Shown: piece after piece, positions 34,290 to 41,878 of the stretch
How positions within the stretch are numbered: the stretch's first letter is position 1
How the letters are laid out: every line of letters starts with the position of its first letter
Assembly (NCBI RefSeq): GCF_010211765.1
Contig: NZ_PDWO01000001.1
Coordinates: 248,001-312,000 of the forward strand
DNA length: 64,000 nt
Source: Pseudoxanthomonas kaohsiungensis
GTDB lineage: Bacteria; Pseudomonadota; Gammaproteobacteria; Xanthomonadales; Xanthomonadaceae
Direction: 5' to 3'
The notes under the pieces: model-generated
Seen by the model: only the letters and a program-made list of their open reading frames with translations
Databases searched by the model: none
Told to the model about the DNA's origin: nothing
Translations under genes and position numbers: made by a program

Positions 34290-37200
34290 TGAGCCGCAGG
34301 ACCCGCAAGGACGCCGCTCCCGTACCCGCCGGCGCGGCCGCCAACCCGAACGCCGCCACGATCGCGGCATTGCGCAGCAAGCGCTTCCTGGCCGCCGACC
34401 GCGCCGCCATCGACCTGGGCGAGATCGCCACCTGGGACAAGTACTTGTTGCGCGAGCGGCGCCTGCTGGTGCCGGTGGACGTGCAGGCCCTGTACGTGCC
34501 CGCCGGCAGCAGCGAGCCGATGGTGCGCCTGCCGATGCTGGTCGCGGGCGCCGGCGGCACGACCGTCGAGGACGTCGAGGACGGCATGCCCGATCCGTTC
34601 GATCCCGGGCAGCCGCGTCCGGCTGGCGTGCACCTGCACTGGGCCATGCCCGACGCGCTGCTGCGCGGCGAATTGAAGGAAGCCGGTGACGGCAGCGCCA
34701 ACCGGCTGGCCTTGCCGCCGCTGCCCGACCGCTGGGTCGTGCTGCGCCTGTTGCTGCCCAGCGGCGCCGATCGCCCCGTGGTGACCGGCTGGGTACTGGA
34801 AGCCGATCGGGCGGTCGCGGTTCCGCTGGCGCAATGGACCGAGGACGGCCAGGCTTCCAACGCAGCCACGCCGGCCGGAACGCCGATCGACGCCGACGCG
34901 CTGACCGGTACCGTCGGCGGCTCGGTGGCCTGGTCCGGTGTTTACGACGCGGTGCTCAACCGCTTTGCCTTCCACGATCCGCTCGACGATGCCGACGCAC
35001 TGGCGCGCCCGGGGGTGGAAGAGGACTGCGCCAGCTACGTGGTCGCCGGTTGGTGGAGCGATGCAGCGCGCGATCCGCTCGATGCGGCGCGCGACAGGGC
35101 CAGCCTGCACGAACTGCTCGAGGGCCTGCGCTGGCGCCTGCTCTACGAATGGGGCGACGAGGCCGGGGAGCGCAGCCGCCAACAGGCCCAGGACGACCTG
35201 CGCAAGGCGCTGGGCCTGTCCAGCGCCGGGCGCCGGGACACGCCGCGGCCGACGAAGAAGTCCGCCGGGCGGGCACGCGCCGCCGCGCAAGCGGCCAGCG
35301 CCAGCGCCTTCGTGCCGCTGGACAGGAACGTGCTGGCGGTGCAGCCGTACGTGGCCGCCTCGATTTTCGCCAACGATGCGGTCGAGCGCTTCGTCGCGCC
35401 CGCCTGGCAGCTGCGTTCCAGCCTGCTGCACGGCGTGATCCACGGCGTGCCGGTGCGCGGCGCGGCGGCGCTGGACCGGCGTCCGGACAGTCGTTCGCTG
35501 GAGGTCTCCCTGGGCCTGCAGGAGGACGACCTGCTCGCCGCGCTCGCGGTGCCCGCCAGCGCGAGCCCGGAGGAGCGGCGCAGCGCAGATCGCCTGTTGA
35601 CCGCGTTCACCGCGCAGAAGGTCGACCGGCTCGGCGCGGCCGACGGCGCGGTGGAACTGGAGGAGCACGAACACGGCGCGGCGTTCGCGTCCCTGCCCGC
35701 AGGTTCGGCGGGCAACGACCGCTACCTCAAGCGCGTGCAGACCGGCGGCGTCGGCGGACTGGGGGTGGGCCGCAAGCGCGCCAAGGCCAGCGCCACGCAC
35801 CTGAAGAAAACCGGTGCGGCGGCGCAGGGCCCGATGCTGCAGGCCCAGACTATTTTCTCCCTGCAGGCGCGCCCCTCGCTGATGATCGCCAGCGAGGCAT
35901 TGATCGGCGACCTGGCCCGCTCCCGCGTCGGCGACGTCCTGGCACCCACCGAGGCGCGCGTCGTCGACCGGCCCGCGCCGCGCCATGCGTTCCCGACCGA
36001 GCCGATGCTGGCCGTGCGCGGCGCCGGACGCAGCCTGCGCCACGGCAGCGACGGCCGCTTCTCGGCTGATGGCAAGCTCACCTGCCGCTGGCCCAGCCAC
36101 GTGGTCGCCTCGATCGACGGGGTGATCGCCGCCGACCGCTTCATCGCCTCGCTCGGCAACGGCTCGCTGCCATCGGAGGTGCTGGCGCTGGCGCGCGAGG
36201 CCCTGCTGCACGACCCGTACCACGACGAGTGGATCGCCGCGGCACTCGCGCCGCCAGGTACCGGGCGCACCGCGCTGCTGAAACGGCTCAAGGCCGAATC
36301 GGCGCTGCGCTACGGCCGCGACGGCACCTACGACGGCGCCACCGTGGCCTTCGATCCGGTGCTGGCGCGGGCCACGCCGGCGCGTGCGATGGCCGCGCGC
36401 CAGCAGGCGCGCACCGGCGCCTGGCAGCAGCAGAAGCGGGTCGCCGACCAGATGCGCCGCTTCTCGCTGTTCAAGGGCGCCGACCCCGATCCGGTCGGCG
36501 TCACCACCTGGGCGCAGCCGTGGATACCGCTGTGGCTGGAATGGGAGGTCGCCATCGACGGACTGGATCCGCCGAGCCTGCAGGCCTGGTCGTTGGGCGC
36601 GGTCGACCTCGAGAACGCCAGCCTGGCGATCGAGGGCGCCAGTGCGTACGTGCGCGGCCGCTCGCCCCTCACCACGGGTGCGGCCAAGACGCTGCATTCG
36701 GCCATCGACGACTGGCTGCAGAAGGAGGAGGCGCTGGACCGGGCACACGCCGGACAGGTCGACGATGCCCTGGAGGAAAGCTATCGCACGCTGGCCGACG
36801 CGGTCGAAGGCCTGGACGTGGTGACCGCCACGCTCGATGGCCTGCGCCACCAGTTGCTTGGATTGCGCTCGAGCGACGGCCTGCGCCGCCCGGCCACGCC
36901 TGCCGGCGTGGCCAACCCGGTACCCGAGGATGCCCCGCATGCCCTGCTCGCCGGGCGGCTGAAGCTCTCCCGCGCGCGACTGCTCGACGCGTTCGGTCGC
37001 ACGCTTGAGGTGCCCGTGGATGCCGTGCGGACGCCGGCACGCGCTTCGCTGGATGGAGAGCCGGGCGCACTGGCTTTGCCGCCGCGCCTGCTGCGGCCGG
37101 CCCGCTGGCTGTTCCGGCTGGTCGAGGCAGGCACCCCGCCCGCTGCCGAAGGCATCGAGGCGCGCGTGGACCAGATCGAACCGGCGTTGCAGGTCAATCC

Positions 37201-38311
37201 GGTCGCCGGCTTCCTCATGCCCGACCACCTGGACGAAAGCCTGGAGATGTTCGATGCCAGCGGTGCGCCCGTGGGCGAGCTGCTGCACGAGCCGAGCAGC
37301 GGCGGCGTGATGTGGGAGATCGCCGCCGGCCGCGAGGGCCCGGCCGATGCCGGGCCGCATTACGGCCTGGCGCCGGCGCAGAAGGCGCTCGGCGACCTGG
37401 CCGTCGCGCTGGTTGCCGCCGATGCCGCCGCGCGCCAGGGCAGCGCGCTGGACCCGGATGGTCCGCACGAGAGCGCGCTGTCGGCGATGTTGCGCGCGAT
37501 CGACGCCACCCTGTGGTCGGTGGACAGCTTCGCTTCGCTGGGCAGCGAGCATGTGGCGGGGCTGGTCGGACGCCCGATCGCGGTGGTGCGCGCGCAGCTG
37601 CGGCTGGAACTGCGTCCGCCGGACGACATCGACCTGTCCGACCCGGTGCACGCGCAGCAATGGCAGCAGGCCGAACGCGATGCCGCGCGCTACGCGTTCC
37701 CGGTGCGGATCGGCGAGGTCACCCGCAGCGACGACGGCGTGCTCGGCTTCTTCGTCGACGACGACTACTCGCGTTTCCGCCTGGTCGACAAGGCCATCGC
37801 CGGGGCGGCGACGGAGTCCGGACGCAGCCGCGGCCAGCTCGGCCTCTATCCGCCGCCGGCCGGCATGCCGGCCAACGAACCGCTGGCCCATCCCTACATC
37901 GCCGGCAGCGACGATGCCGATACCCTGCAGCTGCATATCGGCCAGCGCGTCACCCTCACCCTGCTGATGCATCCGTCGGGCAAGGCGACGCTGACCTCCG
38001 GCGTGCTGCCGCGCAAGCAGCTGGCACTGGCGCGCGACTGGGTCGGTCCCGGGCTGGCGGCGATCGCGCCCTCGCTGCGCACCGGGCCGGTGCTGGTGGA
38101 GACCGACCTGGCGGTCGAAGGCCAGGTGCGCCTGCCCAAGGTGTCGGTGTTCGGCAAGGACCAGAACTTCCTCTGGCGCGACACGCCCGCGACCTGGCGC
38201 ACCGACGCGATCCTGGCGGCCACCCAGGCCGCCCTGCTGCCCGAGAGCCCGGCCGAGCTGCGCGAAGGCTGGATCCGGGTCGCACCGGATACGGGAAACG
38301 ACGACACCTGA
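34289..38311 (+). CDS. Large hypothetical protein of the DUF6603 operon (1340 residues)
   Basis: A 1340-residue protein with no signal peptide. The N-terminal ~200 residues include WDKYLLRERRLLVPVDVQALYVP and PAGVHLHWAMPDALLRG, with a short beta-rich module after it (DRWVVLRLLLPSGADRPVVTGWVLEAD). The middle alternates charged helices and Ala-rich linkers. A region around residue 750 (WAQPWIPLWLEWEVAIDG) is aromatic-rich, and another near 1140-1180 (VRIGEVTRSDDGVLGFFVDDDYSRFRLVDKA) is beta-rich. The C-terminus reads FLWRDTPATWRTDAILAATQAALLPESP. No enzyme motif is recognised. It overlaps the preceding gene by TGATG, making it the fifth coupled gene in a row. A structural or scaffold role alongside the 3275-residue protein is inference from size and coupling. 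Confidence 0.8.
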   Translation: MSRRTRKDAAPVPAGAAANPNAATIAALRSKRFLAADRAAIDLGEIATWDKYLLRERRLLVPVDVQALYVPAGSSEPMVRLPMLVAGAGGTTVEDVEDGMPDPFDPGQPRPAGVHLHWAMPDALLRGELKEAGDGSANRLALPPLPDRWVVLRLLLPSGADRPVVTGWVLEADRAVAVPLAQWTEDGQASNAATPAGTPIDADALTGTVGGSVAWSGVYDAVLNRFAFHDPLDDADALARPGVEEDCASYVVAGWWSDAARDPLDAARDRASLHELLEGLRWRLLYEWGDEAGERSRQQAQDDLRKALGLSSAGRRDTPRPTKKSAGRARAAAQAASASAFVPLDRNVLAVQPYVAASIFANDAVERFVAPAWQLRSSLLHGVIHGVPVRGAAALDRRPDSRSLEVSLGLQEDDLLAALAVPASASPEERRSADRLLTAFTAQKVDRLGAADGAVELEEHEHGAAFASLPAGSAGNDRYLKRVQTGGVGGLGVGRKRAKASATHLKKTGAAAQGPMLQAQTIFSLQARPSLMIASEALIGDLARSRVGDVLAPTEARVVDRPAPRHAFPTEPMLAVRGAGRSLRHGSDGRFSADGKLTCRWPSHVVASIDGVIAADRFIASLGNGSLPSEVLALAREALLHDPYHDEWIAAALAPPGTGRTALLKRLKAESALRYGRDGTYDGATVAFDPVLARATPARAMAARQQARTGAWQQQKRVADQMRRFSLFKGADPDPVGVTTWAQPWIPLWLEWEVAIDGLDPPSLQAWSLGAVDLENASLAIEGASAYVRGRSPLTTGAAKTLHSAIDDWLQKEEALDRAHAGQVDDALEESYRTLADAVEGLDVVTATLDGLRHQLLGLRSSDGLRRPATPAGVANPVPEDAPHALLAGRLKLSRARLLDAFGRTLEVPVDAVRTPARASLDGEPGALALPPRLLRPARWLFRLVEAGTPPAAEGIEARVDQIEPALQVNPVAGFLMPDHLDESLEMFDASGAPVGELLHEPSSGGVMWEIAAGREGPADAGPHYGLAPAQKALGDLAVALVAADAAARQGSALDPDGPHESALSAMLRAIDATLWSVDSFASLGSEHVAGLVGRPIAVVRAQLRLELRPPDDIDLSDPVHAQQWQQAERDAARYAFPVRIGEVTRSDDGVLGFFVDDDYSRFRLVDKAIAGAATESGRSRGQLGLYPPPAGMPANEPLAHPYIAGSDDADTLQLHIGQRVTLTLLMHPSGKATLTSGVLPRKQLALARDWVGPGLAAIAPSLRTGPVLVETDLAVEGQVRLPKVSVFGKDQNFLWRDTPATWRTDAILAATQAALLPESPAELREGWIRVAPDTGNDDT

Positions 38312-38361
38312 TCCGCATTCCCGCGTCGCCGCACCCACTCATCGCCGCATCGAGGACCCCC

Positions 38362-39450
38362 ATGGCCCACACCTGCAGGATCTGCTCGCCGTATGTCCCC
38401 GGCCTGACCCACGCCGACACCGCGCGCGAAGCATCCGACGAAGCGGCCAGCGCCGAGCGCGTGGACAACCTGCGCATCACCCCGATGCGCGCCGGGTCCG
38501 GGCGGACCCGTGCCGCGGTCGAGCGCATGAAGCTGTGGCAGAACGGGCGCACGCTGCGGGTCCGCTTCCTCGACGGCCGTCCCGAGGTGCAGGCGCGCGT
38601 GCGCGACATCGCCAAGGAGTGGGAGGCCCTGGCGAACCTGCAGCTGCAGTTCGTCGACAGCGGCCCGGCGCAGATCCGGATCAGCTTCGCCGAGGAAGGA
38701 TTCTCCTGGTCGACGGTGGGCACCGATGCGCTGACCGTACCGGCATCGGAGGCAACCATGAACTACGGCTGGCTCGAGCCGGACACCCCGTTGCGCGAAT
38801 ACCAGCGCGTGGTGCGCCACGAGTTCGGCCACGCGCTCGGCATGATCCACGAGCACCAGAATCCGGCGGCGTCGGGCAAGATCCCCTGGGACCGCCCCAA
38901 GGTCTACGCTTACTACGCGCAGCAGGGCTGGGACCGCGACGACGTCGACTTCAACATCTTCCAGGTCTACGACGAGGACAGCACCAACCACAGCGCCTTC
39001 GATCCGGCCTCGATCATGCAGTACGCGGTGCCCGACTCGCTGACCGTCGGTTCCTACGCGATCGGCTGGAATACCGAGTTCTCGGCCACGGATATCGAGT
39101 TCATGAGGCGCCAGTACCCGCGCAACGCGCCGGCGATGCAGGAGCTGCAGATCGGCGGGGCGCGGGTGGAGACCGACCTGGCTCTGGCCGGCGAGGTGGA
39201 CAGCTTCCACTTCGAGGTCGCCGCGGCGGCGACCTTCATCATCACTACCGAAGGACCGACCGACACCGTGCTTACCCTGCACGGCCCGGGCGACCGCGGC
39301 GCGGTGCTGGCCTGGGACGACGACCTGGGTCGAGGCCGCAACGCGCGGCTCGTGCGCAAGCTCCAGCCCGGCTACTACTGGCTTACGGTCCGGCACAAGG
39401 ATGCCGGTGCGGCAGGACGCTACAGCCTGGGGATCAAGCAACGCGCCTGA
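38362..39450 (+). CDS. Astacin-like zinc metalloprotease (M12A/metzincin) with C-terminal PPC-like domain
   Basis: A 362-residue metzincin protease. The zinc motif HEFGHALGMIHEH has ligands His153, His157 and His163 and the general base Glu154. The Met-turn is SIMQY, with Met219 and the astacin-style Tyr221. The N-terminus (MAHTCRICSPYVPG) has two Cys and no signal peptide or classical prodomain. Residues about 270-360 form a beta-sandwich resembling bacterial pre-peptidase C-terminal (PPC) domains (LAGEVDSFHFEVAAAATFIITTEG; YYWLTVRHKDAG). It starts 50 bases after the stop of the 1340-residue gene, preceded by GAGGA, so it is probably in the same operon. A protease with a secretion-type tail but no Sec signal suggests another export route or an intracellular role; that is inference. 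Confidence 0.87.
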   Translation: MAHTCRICSPYVPGLTHADTAREASDEAASAERVDNLRITPMRAGSGRTRAAVERMKLWQNGRTLRVRFLDGRPEVQARVRDIAKEWEALANLQLQFVDSGPAQIRISFAEEGFSWSTVGTDALTVPASEATMNYGWLEPDTPLREYQRVVRHEFGHALGMIHEHQNPAASGKIPWDRPKVYAYYAQQGWDRDDVDFNIFQVYDEDSTNHSAFDPASIMQYAVPDSLTVGSYAIGWNTEFSATDIEFMRRQYPRNAPAMQELQIGGARVETDLALAGEVDSFHFEVAAAATFIITTEGPTDTVLTLHGPGDRGAVLAWDDDLGRGRNARLVRKLQPGYYWLTVRHKDAGAAGRYSLGIKQRA

Positions 39451-39624
39451 ACCACCGTTCAGGCCCGGGCTGAACGACGGCCTGCGGCGGCATGAATGCT
39501 TAAGCCCATGCGGCACGCGGATGAACGCATCACGCCACGCTAGCGGACGGTCGACCTGCGTTTTACCCGCATCGCCCTAGCCTGTCCGTGCGGTCACCCG
39601 ACCGCTCCATCGGAGATGACGATC

Positions 39625-39789
39625 ATGGGCAACCAGAAGAACCAGAACGATCAGAACCGCCAGAACCAGACCTCGGGCCAGCCGGACCAGAATCGCCAGC
39701 AGCAGCAGTGGCAGGATCCGGATCAGCAGAAGAAGGGCGACAACCAGCAGCAGCGTCCGCAGGACGAACAGCATCGCCAGCAGCGCTGA
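39625..39789 (+). CDS. 54-residue Gln/Asn-rich low-complexity protein
   Basis: A short frame, ATG at 39625 to TGA at 39789, encoding MGNQKNQNDQNRQNQTSG followed by similar sequence. About half of all residues are Gln or Asn, the rest mostly Asp, Arg and Lys, with one Trp and no Cys. GGAGA lies 9-13 bases before the ATG. Similar tiny Q/N-rich hydrophilic proteins are annotated as hypothetical in xanthomonads. It would be fully disordered; a stress or desiccation role is speculation. The opposite strand also has an open frame (39577-39774, Leu/Ile/Val-rich), but that is a simple complement of the repeated CAG/AAC codons. Confidence 0.55.
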   Translation: MGNQKNQNDQNRQNQTSGQPDQNRQQQQWQDPDQQKKGDNQQQRPQDEQHRQQR

Positions 39790-39846
39790 CGCCTGGTAGC
39801 CGGCAAATCCCTGGTCGGCAAGCCGCCCGAAAGGACGGATGCCACC

Positions 39847-39879
39847 AAAGAAAACGGGCCCGCATTGCTGCGGGCCCGT
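39847..39879 (-). terminator. Rho-independent terminator of the tRNA operon
   Basis: ACGGGCCCGCA (39854-39864) pairs perfectly over 11 bp with TGCGGGCCCGT (39869-39879) around a 4-base loop. Read on the minus strand, the stem is followed by TTTTCTTTG, a standard intrinsic terminator. It lies 9 bases downstream of the 3' end of tRNA-Glu. Confidence 0.85.
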
Positions 39880-39887
39880 CTGCCGTT

Positions 39888-39963
39888 TGGCGTCCCCACG
39901 GGGATTCGAACCCCGGTCGCTACCGTGAAAGGGTAATGTCCTAGGCCTCTAGACGATGGGGAC
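39888..39963 (-). tRNA. tRNA-Glu (anticodon TTC)
   Basis: The minus strand reads GTCCCCATCGTCTAGAGGCC at the 5' end. The anticodon loop CTTTCAC carries TTC, the T-arm is CCGGGGTTCGAATCCCCG, and the acceptor end is GGGGAC followed by discriminator G and an encoded CCA. The acceptor stem pairs over 7 bp, and the 76-base length including CCA is normal. It is the second tRNA of a two-gene transcript after tRNA-Ala. Confidence 0.95.
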
Positions 39964-40003
39964 TTGGAACCTGTTGCCCCTCCTGCCGCACGCGGCGAGG
40001 AGT

Positions 40004-40079
<76 letters not shown>

Positions 40080-40096
40080 ACGAGCTGAGGAGCGAA

Positions 40097-40125
40097 ATTG
40101 TATGCAGGCTTTTGTGAACGCGCAA
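40097..40125 (-). promoter_or_regulatory. Sigma-70 promoter of the tRNA-Ala/tRNA-Glu operon
   Basis: On the minus strand, TTGCGC (40125-40120) and TACAAT (40102-40097) are separated by 17 bp, placing the transcription start near 40090, about 11 bases before the mature tRNA-Ala 5' end. The -10 box matches consensus at 5 of 6 positions. Confidence 0.65.
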
Positions 40126-40185
40126 GCCTTCCCCTGAAAAAACTTCGCGGGTGCGGTGCCGCGCCGGTCCGCGCCCGGCCGGCGC

Positions 40186-40923
40186 TCAGTCCGCCAGCGG
40201 CTGCAGTTGCGGATCCAGCGCCACGCGGTCGTCGAACACGAAGCAGCGGCCGTCGTAGCCGGCGGCGCCGACCTGCTCGAAATAGCCGAGGATCCCGCCG
40301 TCCAGCTGGACCACGTTGTCCATGCCGTCCTGGTGCATCCACAGCACCGCCTTCTCGCAACGGATGCCGCCGGTGCAGAAGCTGACCACGGTCGTCCCGC
40401 GAAGCGCATCGCGGTGCGGGGCCAGCGCCCCGGGCAGTTCGGTGAAGCGGGTGATCGGCAGGGTCAGCGCACCGGCGAAGGTACCGTGCTCGACCTCCTG
40501 TGCATTGCGCGTGTCGAGCAGCACCACCGGCCGGCCGGCATCGTCGCGCCGGCCCTGCGCCAGCCAGCGGGCCAGGGTCGGCGGATCGACCACCGGCGCG
40601 CGACGGCCGGCCGCCAGCGGCGTGGCGCGGTCGTCGCGGAAACTGATGATCTCCGGCTTGACCTTGGCCTTGAGCCGGGCGAACGGCATCCGCTCGCTGT
40701 GGCTGTACTTGGCCTGCAGCGTGGCGAAACGGGGGTCCTCGCGCAGCGCGGCGACGAAGCCGCGCAAGGCCGCGTCCTCGCCGGCCAGGAACAGGTTGAT
40801 GCCCTCGCCCGCCACCAGGATCGTGCCCTTCAGCCCGGCCAGGCTGGCGGCCTCATGCAGGCGGTCGGCCAGGGCTCGGGGGTCGTCCACTGGGGCGAAG
40901 TGGTAGGCGGCAAGGTTGAGCAT
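40186..40923 (-). CDS. trhO: tRNA uridine(34) hydroxylase, rhodanese-fold (TrhO/YceA)
   Basis: A 245-residue member of the TrhO (YceA) family, which hydroxylates U34 of certain tRNAs in an oxygen-dependent, prephenate-independent route to 5-hydroxyuridine. The N-terminal ferredoxin-like domain contains LKGTILVAGEGINLFLAG. The rhodanese domain spans about residues 110-220, with VVLLDTRNAQEVEHGTFAGA and the active-site loop SFCTGGIRCEKA, whose first Cys is the catalytic residue. It is slightly short at the C-terminus compared with longer homologues that carry an extra zinc-binding tail. Fittingly, it lies next to tRNA genes, though on its own transcript. Confidence 0.9.
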   Translation of the reverse strand: MLNLAAYHFAPVDDPRALADRLHEAASLAGLKGTILVAGEGINLFLAGEDAALRGFVAALREDPRFATLQAKYSHSERMPFARLKAKVKPEIISFRDDRATPLAAGRRAPVVDPPTLARWLAQGRRDDAGRPVVLLDTRNAQEVEHGTFAGALTLPITRFTELPGALAPHRDALRGTTVVSFCTGGIRCEKAVLWMHQDGMDNVVQLDGGILGYFEQVGAAGYDGRCFVFDDRVALDPQLQPLAD

Positions 40924-41001
40924 GGCGGCATTGTAGGGCCGCGCTCCACGGCAGACCTGACCAGGACGCGACCGACGCAGGCAGCGGCCGCGTCGGTCGG
41001 G

Positions 41002-41355
41002 TCAGCGCAGCAGCAGCCAGGGCAAGGCCAGCACCAGCAGGACCAGGGCCACGATCGCCGCCAGCCGCGGCAGCACGAACTCCGGACGCTCGCGCAACAG
41101 CTCCAGGAAGCCCTGGCGGCCTTCGCGCGCCTCCCGTTCGCGGGCCTGCTCGCGGCGGCGACGCTGGTAGTCGTCGAGCAGGCGGCGCGCGTCGGCATGG
41201 GCGTCGGCGTCGCGCAGCCACAGCGCGCCACCGGAGATCCCCCAGGGTCCGGGCCGGGTCTCGTACCAGTCGAAGCCGTGCGCGGTGAGCAACTGGCGCA
41301 CGTCGTCGGCCTCGTCGTCGGGCACGTTGCGCAGGTGGAAGAGCAGTTTCGCCAT
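41002..41355 (-). CDS. DUF6164 family protein with C-terminal membrane anchor
   Basis: A 117-residue protein. The N-terminal ~60 residues (MAKLLFHLRNVPDDEADDVRQL; YETRPGPWGISGGALWL) have the layout of a small alpha/beta domain that I know from xanthomonad DUF6164 proteins. A charged linker (DDYQRRRREQAREREAREG) and a single C-terminal transmembrane helix (LAAIVALVLLVLALPWLLL) follow. It would be a tail-anchored inner-membrane protein of unknown function. The start at 41355 is chosen because it begins the conserved domain; the frame is open further upstream without plausible sequence. Confidence 0.8.
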   Translation of the reverse strand: MAKLLFHLRNVPDDEADDVRQLLTAHGFDWYETRPGPWGISGGALWLRDADAHADARRLLDDYQRRRREQAREREAREGRQGFLELLRERPEFVLPRLAAIVALVLLVLALPWLLLR

Positions 41356-41430
41356 GGGCGCATCATAGCGGCCGGCGGCGCCCGGGCCGCCATCGGTTAC
41401 CCTTGCCGCCCCGCGAACAGACCTGCCCCG

Positions 41431-41874
41431 ATGCGCCGCCTCGCCGCCCTGCTCCTCCTGCTTCCCACCCTGCTGCTCGCCGCGTGCGAGGGACCGGACA
41501 GCGTCCCACCCGGAGGCGGTGTCGCCGAGCTGCAGCGCATCGACGAACGGGTCGGCACCGGCGCGACGGCCACGGCCGGAAGCGACGTCACCGTGCACTA
41601 CACCGGCTGGCTCTACGACGAAAGTGCCCCCGACAGGCGTGGCACCCAGTTCGACAGTTCGCGCAACCGCAACGAGCCGTTCACCTTCCTGCTCGGCGCC
41701 GGCCAGGTCATCCGTGGCTGGGACGACGGCGTGGCCGGCATGCGGGTCGGCGGCCGGCGCACTCTCCTGATTCCTTCCGGCTACGGCTACGGGCGCCGCG
41801 GCGCGGGCGGGGTGATCCCGCCCAACGCCTCGCTGGTGTTCGAGGTCGAACTGCTGGACGTCAAGCCGCACTGA
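41431..41874 (+). CDS. FKBP-type peptidyl-prolyl isomerase lipoprotein
   Basis: A 147-residue peptidyl-prolyl cis-trans isomerase. The signal LLLLPTLLLAAC places a lipidated Cys at residue 19. The mature protein is a single FKBP domain with the usual core VTVHYTGWLYDES, GTQFDSS, FLLGAGQVIRGWDDGVAGMRVGG and the closing VIPPNASLVFEVELLDV. Active-site residues Tyr, Asp, Phe, Trp and Ile are present at family positions. It would help fold periplasmic or outer-membrane proteins. The stop is 4 bases before the next gene's ATG, so the two are probably cotranscribed. Confidence 0.92.
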   Translation: MRRLAALLLLLPTLLLAACEGPDSVPPGGGVAELQRIDERVGTGATATAGSDVTVHYTGWLYDESAPDRRGTQFDSSRNRNEPFTFLLGAGQVIRGWDDGVAGMRVGGRRTLLIPSGYGYGRRGAGGVIPPNASLVFEVELLDVKPH

Positions 41875-41878
41875 CGCC

